The translations under genes were made by a program, and so were the position numbers. A DNA stretch of 8,066 bases from JAYELX01 sp964544065 (GTDB taxonomy: Bacteria > Chloroflexota > Anaerolineae > Anaerolineales > UBA11858), in contig CAZJBA010000139.1 in NCBI GenBank assembly GCA_964544065.1, forward strand, positions 1 through 8,066, in the 5' to 3' direction. How positions within the stretch are numbered: position 1 is the stretch's first letter; each line of letters opens with the position of its first letter. The notes beneath the pieces are model-generated. The model had not been told where the DNA came from and made no database searches. It saw only the letters and a list, made by a program, of their open reading frames with translations. Shown piece by piece: positions 1 through 6,103 of this stretch.

Positions 1-71
1 GGCCCGGAAAATTGGACCGGAAACCCAAACTTGGCTTTTACCGTCACGAATTTTTTAATTTCAGAGCATAA
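1..71 (+). CDS. 3' end of an upstream gene, frame not resolved
   Basis: All three forward frames are open at the left edge and close at 56-58, 69-71 and 79-81, so the frame of the upstream gene cannot be fixed from 23 codons or fewer. I favour the frame ending with TAA at 69-71. Its tail is basic (several Lys, Arg and His), which would suit the cytoplasmic end of a MalF-type partner permease, and its stop codon overlaps the AAGGAGG ribosome site of the next gene, as expected in a tightly packed sugar ABC operon. That identity is inference from gene order only; no family motif is visible. Confidence 0.25.
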   Translation, partial: PGKLDRKPKLGFYRHEFFNFRA

Positions 72-76
72 GGAGG
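70..76 (+). promoter_or_regulatory. Strong ribosome binding site with no ATG/GTG/TTG after it
   Basis: AAGGAGG is a near-perfect anti-16S match. In the permease frame the codons at useful distance are CTG at 83 (6 nt away) and ATT at 86 (9 nt away). The first conventional start in this frame, TTG at 161, is 84 nt away and has no Shine-Dalgarno sequence of its own. The site therefore argues that translation begins at 83 or 86. Confidence 0.6.
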
Positions 77-82
77 CCTGAT

Positions 83-937
83 CTGATTTCTGGAACCTTT
101 GACTTCAGAACTGCTTGGCGAAAACTAGGGACCTTTCTGAGCAACACACTAGCAGCCGGCTTGGCGATTTTATGGTCCGTGCCGGTGATCTGGGCCTTAA
201 TCGCTTCCTTTCGTCCTGCCGAGGACGCAATCAGCCGGGGAGATATTTGGTTTAGCACTCGCCTAACCATTGAAAACTATCACCGGGCCTGGTCCCTGGC
301 ACCCTTTGGTCAATACTATATCAATACCATTTTTGTGGTACTGCTCATCCTGGCTGTTCAACTGGTAACGATCGTGTTGGCCGGATTCGCATTTACCCAC
401 TATGATTTTTTTGGTAAAGGGTGGATCTTTGTCTTTGTCTTGCTCCAGATGATGATCCCGACCTCTGCTTTATTGGCGCCTAATTTCTCAACGATTCGCT
501 GGCTGGGTTTGTTTGATACCCGACTGGCTATTGCCATTCCATACTTTGGATCTGCTTTTGGGACTTTTTTGATGCGTCAGGCATTTATGAGCGTACCCCG
601 GGATTTGGTAGACGCCGGAATTATTGATGGATGCTCCTGGTGGCAACTGATTATTCACATCTACTTACCTCCTTCGATTCCCTCCCTAGTTGCTTTTGGT
701 CTTTCATCAGCGACCTGGCACTGGAATGAGTTTTTGTGGCCCCTGATCATCACAAACAGTGACAGCAGCCGCCCGCTGACAGCCGGACTGGTTCGGTTTA
801 CCCAGCTAGGCGAAATCGGAGCCCAATGGTCTTTACTAACAGCAGCGACTCTCATGGTTGCCGCACCGCTGTTGATCATCTTTTTGATCTTTCAGCGTCG
901 GTTTATCCGCAGCTTTGTCCATTCCGGTTTAAAATAA
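83..937 (+). CDS. Carbohydrate ABC transporter permease, MalG-like (CUT1 family)
   Basis: Inner-membrane subunit that, with a MalF-like partner, a solute-binding protein and an ATPase, imports oligosaccharides or sugar derivatives; the substrate cannot be read from the sequence. Six hydrophobic segments are visible, the first around 150-215 and the last around 835-895, followed by a basic tail. The ATPase-contact EAA loop is present at about 610-670 as DAGIIDGCSWWQLIIHIYLP, with Asp in place of the usual first Glu. The first conventional start codon is TTG 161, but that lies inside membrane segment 1 and lacks a ribosome site. Open frame extends back to 59 and AAGGAGG at 70-76 points to CTG 83 or ATT 86, giving about 284 residues, the usual family length, against 258 from TTG 161. 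Family assignment is firm; the start is an inference. The partner genes must lie to the left of the window. Confidence 0.9.
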   Translation: MISGTFDFRTAWRKLGTFLSNTLAAGLAILWSVPVIWALIASFRPAEDAISRGDIWFSTRLTIENYHRAWSLAPFGQYYINTIFVVLLILAVQLVTIVLAGFAFTHYDFFGKGWIFVFVLLQMMIPTSALLAPNFSTIRWLGLFDTRLAIAIPYFGSAFGTFLMRQAFMSVPRDLVDAGIIDGCSWWQLIIHIYLPPSIPSLVAFGLSSATWHWNEFLWPLIITNSDSSRPLTAGLVRFTQLGEIGAQWSLLTAATLMVAAPLLIIFLIFQRRFIRSFVHSGLK

Positions 938-1048
938 ACACTCTGGCCCATCGTGCCTGAATTGGATAGGACTTGCACACGATACCAAGTTCACCGCCGA
1001 GCTGGATCCGGGCTCTTCGGCCCACCCAACTGTTCGGGCATCCCCTAT

Positions 1049-1115
1049 GGAACACGGCGACCAAGCTCGGCGACGGTCTTGATTCAGACGCGATCGATCT
1101 GCCGTGTCCTTTTTT
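1049..1115 (+). terminator. Possible rho-independent terminator of the permease operon
   Basis: GGAACACGGC (1049-1058) pairs with GCCGTGTCC (1101-1109), giving nine pairs with one bulged A. It is followed directly by six T (1110-1115) and a further T-rich stretch. The weakness is the long 42-nt interval between the arms, which would need its own folding (GACC 1059-1062 can pair with GGTC 1075-1078). It sits 112 nt behind the permease stop. Confidence 0.3.
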
Positions 1116-1213
1116 CCTTTATATCATACTAGACGCAGACGCTCGCTGCGCGTGCTTCGCATGCGTATCTTCGGTAAACGCCGAGAAAAACGTTGTTTTT
1201 GTCTTTTTTTACT

Positions 1214-1252
1214 CAAGTCTCTGCGCACTCCGTGTCTCAGCGGTGGATTTCT
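1214..1252 (-). repeat. Dispersed ACNCNGAG-type intergenic repeat, copy 1
   Basis: Read on the - strand the core is ACCGCTGAGACACGGAG followed by TGCGCAGAG, a chain of degenerate 8-9 bp units of the form (A/G)CRC(A/G)GAG. The same sort of chain occurs at 7296-7330. Sequences of this style are, from general knowledge, scattered between genes in many environmental bacteria including Chloroflexota. No open frame or target-site duplication is associated with it here. Confidence 0.5.
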
Positions 1253-1307
1253 ATCTCAACTGCGTAACTCCTATTGGAAATCTTGTGCTATTGGAATGGC
1301 GTCGAAC

Positions 1308-2924
1308 CTACTCCTGCCTCAATGTCAGCGTGGCAGTAACGGTGTTATCGTCTTCGTTGCTTTCGGCGATATCGTTGTCCACATCGACACTGAATCGAGT
1401 GATGTAACCACCGGGCTGGGCGTTGGTTGTACGTGTACACGTTGCAAGACTATTGATGCCTCTGCCCAACCCGCCATACTCATCCGTACAACCCCGGATT
1501 CCGGCCTCTTCGTGGAACACAACCTCGACGGTGAAATCATGTTCACAATCGACATCGCTTTGATTCTCAATTGTGTAGTGAACCGTAAACGGCTGCCCAA
1601 TGATCACTGGATCGGGTTCGAAATAAACGTTGGTGACGCGTAGGTTGGGCAACTCCTCAGGTTGTGGCTCTTCTCCCCCCTGCTCCCCGCCATTGCCGCC
1701 ATTCCCATCAGGAGCTGCCACGACCAATGTGGGGGAAAGTTGATTGTTGTTCTCGTTGCTTTCGACAACTTCGTCTTCGAAGTCAACGGTCAGCGTGGTT
1801 GGCGATTGGCCTGCCTGGGCGTTGGTGGTTTTGGTGCACGTCCCCAAAGCCGTTCCACCAGCATCCAAAGAGTCATAATCCCAGGAACAAACCCCCACCC
1901 CGGTAGCATCATGGAATTTCCATAAGAGGGTGAAAGCGCCTGTAGGGACATCCCCTTGATTCTCAATCATATAATTGGCTGTAAAGGGCTGCCCTTGGAT
2001 CACCGGATCGGGGTCGAAGGTCGCTTCGATGACGACCAAATCCGGTTCCCCTGTTGGTGGCTGCTCTTGTTCCTGTTCATCGTCTTGTTGCTGCTCTCCC
2101 CCCTGGGAGTCTTCTTCTTGGGCAGCTTCTTCGCCCCCCTCGTCCTCGCTGACATCTTCGAGTTCGATGCCATCATCGATCTCTGCCATGTCCAGATCGG
2201 CTTGGCCCTCCGGCGGTGGTGGAGCTTCCACAACGCCCGATGGCAGGGGGCCGGTTTTGGTGACCAGGACATCATCGATAGCCGCTCGCGAGCCTTCTTG
2301 CGCTGTCACCGCGATGGTGCCACTGGACAAAGGGGAACTGTCGGTGTAGTCCACCCATAAGGCATCATCAATAGAAACCTGGATGTGACCGTTATATGCC
2401 CGCATGTCGATTTGGTGCCACTCGCCCAAGGTTACCGGGCCAGTCTGCGCCACCGCGTTATAGTCCTTGGCGGGATATTCTTTGATCAAGTAGAGGCCTG
2501 TTTCGTCCAATCGCACCATGTAGCGGCCGCTCGGCGACAAATGGAAGCTGAGCAATAAACTACCCGCATCCAGGCGCGCCGCCGTCTCGAAGGCATAATT
2601 GCTCCAAGTGTTTCCCTGGGGGACCCAGGCTCCGCCGCTGCCGCTGGATTCGAATGTATACACGTCTCCAGATTGCTGCACGTTCCAGGCGGCGGCGATA
2701 TTCCAACCATCGGGTTGGCCATCCTGGAAGTCGTCCTGAAAGAGAATGTCTCCTTCCTGGGCAAGACTTGCTTCTTCGTCTTCACTTTGGGCTTCCTCCA
2801 CAACCGAATCTTCTGTTTCTGGCGGAATTTCCGTTGGGTCGATCTGTCGAGCTCTACCGCAAGCCAAAACGACCAACAACATGACACTGAAGATCACAAA
2901 AGTGCGCCGAATCGGTTTCTTCAT
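1308..2924 (-). CDS. Lipoprotein with LamG-like domain, acidic linker and two CARDB domains
   Basis: Predicted surface lipoprotein of 538 residues. The start at 2924 is chosen because GAAGGAG lies 8 nt before it and it opens directly on a signal peptide (MKKPIRRTF, hydrophobic run, lipobox VLA-Cys22). The frame is open 14 codons further, to 2966, but that would overlap the preceding gene. Residues about 58-222 resemble a concanavalin/LamG-like jelly roll (DILFQDDFQDG at its start, IDDVLV at its end). About 235-290 is a low-complexity Glu/Asp/Gln linker. Residues about 292-400 and 425-538 are two homologous CARDB (cell-adhesion-type beta) modules, each with a PDPVI-GQPFT strand, two cysteines around a CT-TTNAQ motif, and an ESNE--N end. 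A Gly/Glu-rich hinge separates them. The family suggests binding or adhesion outside the cell; the ligand is unknown. It is the second gene of an operon with the amidohydrolase, 13 nt downstream of it. Confidence 0.85.
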   Translation of the reverse strand: MKKPIRRTFVIFSVMLLVVLACGRARQIDPTEIPPETEDSVVEEAQSEDEEASLAQEGDILFQDDFQDGQPDGWNIAAAWNVQQSGDVYTFESSGSGGAWVPQGNTWSNYAFETAARLDAGSLLLSFHLSPSGRYMVRLDETGLYLIKEYPAKDYNAVAQTGPVTLGEWHQIDMRAYNGHIQVSIDDALWVDYTDSSPLSSGTIAVTAQEGSRAAIDDVLVTKTGPLPSGVVEAPPPPEGQADLDMAEIDDGIELEDVSEDEGGEEAAQEEDSQGGEQQQDDEQEQEQPPTGEPDLVVIEATFDPDPVIQGQPFTANYMIENQGDVPTGAFTLLWKFHDATGVGVCSWDYDSLDAGGTALGTCTKTTNAQAGQSPTTLTVDFEDEVVESNENNNQLSPTLVVAAPDGNGGNGGEQGGEEPQPEELPNLRVTNVYFEPDPVIIGQPFTVHYTIENQSDVDCEHDFTVEVVFHEEAGIRGCTDEYGGLGRGINSLATCTRTTNAQPGGYITRFSVDVDNDIAESNEDDNTVTATLTLRQE

Positions 2925-2937
2925 TTTTCTATCTCCT

Positions 2938-4677
2938 TCAGATTTTGTGGACGATCTTGCCATCAATCATGGTCAGGTCGATGGTGCTGTTCCAAAGTTC
3001 TTCTGCGGTCGACCGGATCGGATTAGCGCTCCACACGATCAGATCGGCCATCTTGCCTACCTCAAGCGAGCCTTTAATCACTTCTTCGTGGGCCGCATAC
3101 GCAGCGGTCAGCGTGTGTGCTCGCAGAGCTTCATAGGGTGTCAGCGCCTGGTCTGGTTCGTGGACTGCGCCGGAGAACGTCGCCCGCGTGATCGCTCCGA
3201 TCAGGGTTGCCAGCGGGGAGTGCCACGGCGTCGAGGGGGCATCTGACCCCAGGGCTACCGGGATGCCCGCCTCCAGCCATTCACGGGTTACCATCACCCG
3301 GCGCGCTCGCTCTTCCCCCAACAGGTCGGCATAGAGATCACCGCCCAGGCGGATGAATTGGGGTTGGGTCGAAACGACCACACCGAGGTCTTTGATCCGT
3401 TGGGTGGACTCTGGCCGGGTGATGATGGCGTGCTCCAGACGATGGCGCGGATCGGGCCTCGGGTTGGCATCCATAGCTTCTTCAAAGGCATCCAGCGCCA
3501 AGTCGGTTGTCGCGTCGCCAACGCAATGGACACAAATCTGCAAGCCGGTATCATGCAGCTTGCGGACGGCATCCTTGAAGACATTGGGATCCCAGGTAGG
3601 CATGTCCCAACGATCACCGTTGTGCGGTTCGTAGCAGTAGGCCATGGTCATCTGTCCGTCCAGCAGGAACTTGAATCCGGCCAAACGCATAAAATCGTCA
3701 TCATAATGTTCAATTTCGTTGAGCGCTCGATCTACGTCGCCGGGCCATTCCAGGGTGTAGTAGACCGCGCCGTGCATGTACATTTCCTTCTGACGCCCAG
3801 CGTCCAGATAGGTTGCAACTGTGCTGGTGCCGCGCACATTATTATCCTGGAAACTGGTCACGCCCGATGCAGAGAACAGTCGTTGGGAGCTTTGGATGTT
3901 GGCCTTAACTTCGTCTTGGGTGTAGATGGGCATGTGCAGCCGGACCAGGTCCATGGCCCGGTGGTTGTAGAAGACGCCGTTGGGCACGCCGTCGGGGTCA
4001 CGCCCGATCACGCCGCCGGTTGGGTTGGGCGTGTCGGCGGTGATGCCGGCGATTTCCAGGGCTCGGCTGTTGGCCGAGCCATAGTGGCCGCCCTGTTGTA
4101 AGATGAAGACCGGATTGTTTGGGGAAACGGGGTCCAAAATGTGGCGAGTTGGGAAGTCGATGTCCTTGACGAAGAGGAAATAGCCCTTGATCCACTCCCC
4201 TTCGCTCACTTGCCCGACAGCCTCGGCGAGTGCGTCTTGCAGGTCGTCCACGGTGAGCACATCCGGCGGCAGTAAAGGGATGTAGTAGCTGTTCATCAGC
4301 CCGACAACCTGGAAGTGGTTGTGGGCGTCGATCAAGCCGGGCGTGGCCGTCTTGCCGCCTAATTCGATCACCTCAGTTGCTTCGCCGACCAAGTCATCGA
4401 TCGCGGTGGTGGTGCCCACGGCCTGAATGAGGCCATCTTTGACCGCGATGGCCTCAGCGACGGTGTCCGTGCTGTCGACGGTGAGGATGGTGCCGTTGCG
4501 CAGAACTGTGTCCGCAGCCAGCTCAGGTGGGGAGGTGGGTGTCGGCGGGGGAATACCAGTCGCACTTTTGGGAATTAGTTGTTCCCCCTTGCCACACGCC
4601 AGCATGGCCCCTCCCAAGGCAGCCGCGCTCAGCTTGAGCATATCTCGCCGGTTGATGGGTTTCTTCTTTGTATTCAT
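2938..4677 (-). CDS. YtcJ-like metal-dependent amidohydrolase with Tat/lipobox leader
   Basis: A 579-residue enzyme of the amidohydrolase superfamily (Amidohydro_3/YtcJ type), expected to hydrolyse C-N or similar bonds in small molecules using a divalent metal; the substrate is not deducible. The start at 4677 follows AAAGGAG by 7 nt. The N-terminus has a twin-arginine signal (N-R10-R11-D-M-L-K-L) running into an alanine-rich hydrophobic stretch and MLA-Cys28, so it is probably exported folded and lipid-anchored, followed by a Pro/Thr spacer (about 42-51). Catalytic landmarks are all present: H119-N-H121 in PGLIDAHNH, the KFLLDG strand, H384 in VHCVGD, H416 in RLEH and D479 in GSDAP. The C-terminal KGSLEVGKMADLIVW strand returns to the small beta-sandwich domain. 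It has the full length of the family. It is the first gene of the operon with the CARDB lipoprotein. Confidence 0.92.
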   Translation of the reverse strand: MNTKKKPINRRDMLKLSAAALGGAMLACGKGEQLIPKSATGIPPPTPTSPPELAADTVLRNGTILTVDSTDTVAEAIAVKDGLIQAVGTTTAIDDLVGEATEVIELGGKTATPGLIDAHNHFQVVGLMNSYYIPLLPPDVLTVDDLQDALAEAVGQVSEGEWIKGYFLFVKDIDFPTRHILDPVSPNNPVFILQQGGHYGSANSRALEIAGITADTPNPTGGVIGRDPDGVPNGVFYNHRAMDLVRLHMPIYTQDEVKANIQSSQRLFSASGVTSFQDNNVRGTSTVATYLDAGRQKEMYMHGAVYYTLEWPGDVDRALNEIEHYDDDFMRLAGFKFLLDGQMTMAYCYEPHNGDRWDMPTWDPNVFKDAVRKLHDTGLQICVHCVGDATTDLALDAFEEAMDANPRPDPRHRLEHAIITRPESTQRIKDLGVVVSTQPQFIRLGGDLYADLLGEERARRVMVTREWLEAGIPVALGSDAPSTPWHSPLATLIGAITRATFSGAVHEPDQALTPYEALRAHTLTAAYAAHEEVIKGSLEVGKMADLIVWSANPIRSTAEELWNSTIDLTMIDGKIVHKI

Positions 4678-4715
4678 TTTTTAGCTCCTTTGTGCCCAAT
4701 GTAAATAACCCACTT

Positions 4716-4733
4716 CTATTTTACACGAAATAG
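4716..4733 (-). promoter_or_regulatory. Possible promoter -10 inside an inverted repeat, amidohydrolase operon
   Basis: The - strand carries TAAAAT (4718-4723), a fair -10 box, 41 nt upstream of the amidohydrolase start. It overlaps an inverted repeat, CTATTT at 4716-4721 and AAATAG at 4728-4733 with a 6-nt spacer. No good -35 box is seen at the right distance. The overlap would let a repressor cover the promoter, but 6-bp A/T-rich arms can occur by chance. Confidence 0.3.
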
Positions 4734-4771
4734 TTCTGTTTTCGCGATGAGAAATTCCTTGCTATCTCCAA

Positions 4772-4800
4772 TTGACGCCAGAGCGACTTCATCTTAAACT
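4772..4800 (+). promoter_or_regulatory. Sigma-70-type promoter for mod
   Basis: TTGACG (4772-4777, five of six consensus bases) and TAAACT (4795-4800, four of six) are separated by the optimal 17 nt and point at the methyltransferase gene. Transcription would start near 4807, leaving a leader of about 60 nt before the ATG at 4869. It lies in the divergent spacer, back to back with the amidohydrolase promoter region. Confidence 0.5.
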
Positions 4801-4868
4801 TAGAGAAGCCTGGATTTAACGTTGTAAAAAATTACCCTTGAATCTTGTTGCATGTGTTGGAGCCGGTG

Positions 4869-5446
4869 ATGACCCAATATGTAACCAAAACCACCCCCGA
4901 TATACCCGCAGAACAAATCGAACGCCTGAAGCAACTCTTCCCTGAATGTGTCACCGAGGGGAAGATCGACTTTAACCTGCTGCGCGCCACGCTAGGTGAC
5001 GTCGATGCTCTGGCTGACGAGAACGCTTACACCTTCACCTGGGCAGGCAAGGAAGACGCCTTTCGTGCTATCCAGACGCCTAGCGCAGCCAGCCTGAAGC
5101 CCGCACCCGATGAGTCGGTCAATTGGGACGAGACCCAACATCTCTTCATCGAAGGGGAAAACCTGGAAGTCTTGAAGTTGCTCTACAAGTCCTACTTTGG
5201 GGCAGTCAAGATGATCTACATCGACCCGCCCTACAACACGGGCAACGATTTCATCTACCAGGACGATTACAGCCAGCCGCGGCGGGCTTACCTGGAGAAG
5301 ACCGGCCAGATGGACGCCGAGGGCAACCTGCTGACCAGCAACCCCGAAGCCAGCGGCCGCTACCACTCCGATTGGCTCTCGATGATGTATCCGCGCCTGT
5401 TCCTCGCCCGGCAACTTCTGCGCGAAGATGGGGTCATTTTCGTCAG
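4869..5446 (+). CDS. mod: Type III restriction-modification DNA methyltransferase Mod, N-terminal part (cut by assembly gap)
   Basis: First 192 codons of an adenine-N6 methyltransferase of the type III Mod family, which carries target recognition for the Mod-Res complex and methylates one strand of an asymmetric site. ATG 4869 is chosen because GGAG lies 6 nt before it; TTG 4845 is in frame but has no ribosome site. The catalytic motif IV is intact: D119-P-P-Y122 in YIDPPYNTGNDFIY, close to its position in known Mod proteins such as EcoP15I. Further family marks are HLFIEGENLEVLKLL just before it and YHSDWLSMMYPRLFLARQLL after it. As in beta-class enzymes, motif IV comes before the recognition domain and the AdoMet motif I; both of those fall in the gap. 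The reading frame ends at the N run with two bases of a codon. Confidence 0.93.
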
Positions 5447-5546
5447 NNNNNNNNNNNNNNNNNNNNNNNNNNNNNNNNNNNNNNNNNNNNNNNNNNNNNN
5501 NNNNNNNNNNNNNNNNNNNNNNNNNNNNNNNNNNNNNNNNNNNNNN
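5447..5546. other. Assembly gap, 100 N, of unknown real length
   Basis: Exactly 100 N is a standard scaffolding placeholder. The codon phase on the two sides differs, and if one intact gene spans the gap its real length must be 2 modulo 3, not 100. Compared with Mod proteins of about 640 residues, roughly 300 residues (about 900 nt) are missing, covering the target recognition domain and the AdoMet-binding FxGxG motif. A larger hidden segment cannot be excluded. Confidence 0.95.
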
Positions 5547-5980
5547 TGGAAATGGACTTGCGCCCAGATGAAGACCTGGGTTTCAAAGTTTTCAAGCTGG
5601 CGCCGTCCACCTTCCGCCAGTGGGAACGTCCCGAAGAGGAAACCGGCGAGTCGATGATGCAGCAGCTTTCCTTCTTTGACACCGGTCTGGAAGAAGACGT
5701 CGATCTTCAGGATGTCATCTATGAAGTCATTCTCAAAGAAGGTTACAGCCTCAACGCCGCCATTGAAAAATTAGATGTGGAAACCAACCAAATCTTCAAG
5801 GTCACCCAGCCAGACGATCCGGAGCAATTCTTCTATATTTGTCTGGATGATCAGATCCAAACGGAGACGCTTGAAGCCTTAAGGCTGGATAAAGAAATTA
5901 AATTTGTCTGCCTGGACACCGCGCTGGATGATTCGCAGAAAGTCAATCTGGCGATGGGGTGTTTGTTGAAGGTGATTTGA
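5547..5980 (+). CDS. mod: Type III restriction-modification DNA methyltransferase Mod, C-terminal part
   Basis: The last 143 codons of a Mod protein, reading in the frame that ends with TGA at 5978-5980. It opens with the family-typical DLRPDEDLGFKVFKLAPSTF stretch and ends with the equally typical CLDTALDDSQKVNLA and KVI terminus. Between them is an acidic helical region (MMQQLSFFDTGLEEDVDLQDV and onward). It is very probably the same gene as 4869-5446, although a join across an unsized gap cannot be proved here. Type III systems normally place res immediately behind mod, but no Res helicase/nuclease motif occurs in the following 2 kb. The protein may therefore act as an orphan methyltransferase, or res may lie beyond the window. 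The last 60 nt are echoed at 7347-7406. Confidence 0.9.
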
Positions 5981-6038
5981 GGGACAGAAATCCCCCTCCC
6001 TTGGGATTCGAGGGATGATACGGAACGTGAAACTTATG

Positions 6039-6044
6039 TATAAT
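6039..6044 (+). promoter_or_regulatory. Probable -10 box for fic
   Basis: A perfect TATAAT stands 60 nt before the fic start codon, in an A/T-rich dip within GC-rich sequence. No convincing -35 hexamer lies 16-18 nt upstream, so the promoter would be weak or activator-dependent. Transcription would begin near 6051, just ahead of the palindrome at 6077-6094. Confidence 0.45.
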
Positions 6045-6076
6045 TAGAACCTAAAGTGTGAATAAGGAATCGCTTA

Positions 6077-6094
6077 TGTCCACAAGTGTGGACA
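6077..6094. promoter_or_regulatory. Perfect 18-bp palindromic operator candidate upstream of fic
   Basis: TGTCCACA and TGTGGACA are exact inverted 8-mers around a 2-nt centre. The site lies between the predicted transcription start and the fic ribosome site AAGGAG (6094-6099), overlapping the latter by one base. Exactly 30 bp upstream, AAGTGTGAATAAGGA (6054-6068) repeats the right half AAGTGTGGACAAGGA (6084-6098) in 13 of 15 positions. In RNA the same bases could form a hairpin next to the ribosome site. Confidence 0.55.
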
Positions 6095-6103
6095 AGGAGA
6101 ACG

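Larger units (their letters stand above)
938..1307. other. Gene-free stretch between convergent genes
   Basis: This 370-bp spacer lies between the ends of the + strand permease and the - strand lipoprotein gene. Open frames cross it on both strands but none has a ribosome site, family resemblance or convincing codon pattern. It contains a terminator candidate near 1049-1115, a short hairpin at 1148-1166 (CGCGTGC, loop TTC, GCATGCG, closed with one G-T pair), T-rich runs at 1196-1210, and a dispersed repeat at 1214-1252. The stretch 964-1080 has a GC-rich, coding-like texture and could be a decayed gene fragment, but I recognise no protein in it. Confidence 0.6.

Noticed and set aside
1104..1643. 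179-codon + strand open frame over the end of the lipoprotein gene
   Set aside because: It is antisense to a well-supported gene, has no ribosome site, and its translation is low in recognisable structure (Cys- and Arg-rich).
1956..2360. Overlapping + strand open frames across the lipoprotein linker
   Set aside because: They are by-products of the repetitive Glu/Gln codons on the other strand; the Ser/Cys-rich translations are typical of antisense reading.
3358..4101. 247-codon + strand open frame inside the amidohydrolase
   Set aside because: It is antisense to an enzyme whose catalytic motifs are all intact, and is a usual consequence of GC-rich codon positions.
5446..5547. Apparent frameshift in mod across the N run
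   Set aside because: The gap is a fixed-size placeholder, so the phase change says nothing about the real gene.
6086..6103. GTG start giving a six-residue-longer Fic
   Set aside because: The GTG lies inside the palindrome with no ribosome site before it; ATG 6104 has AAGGAG.
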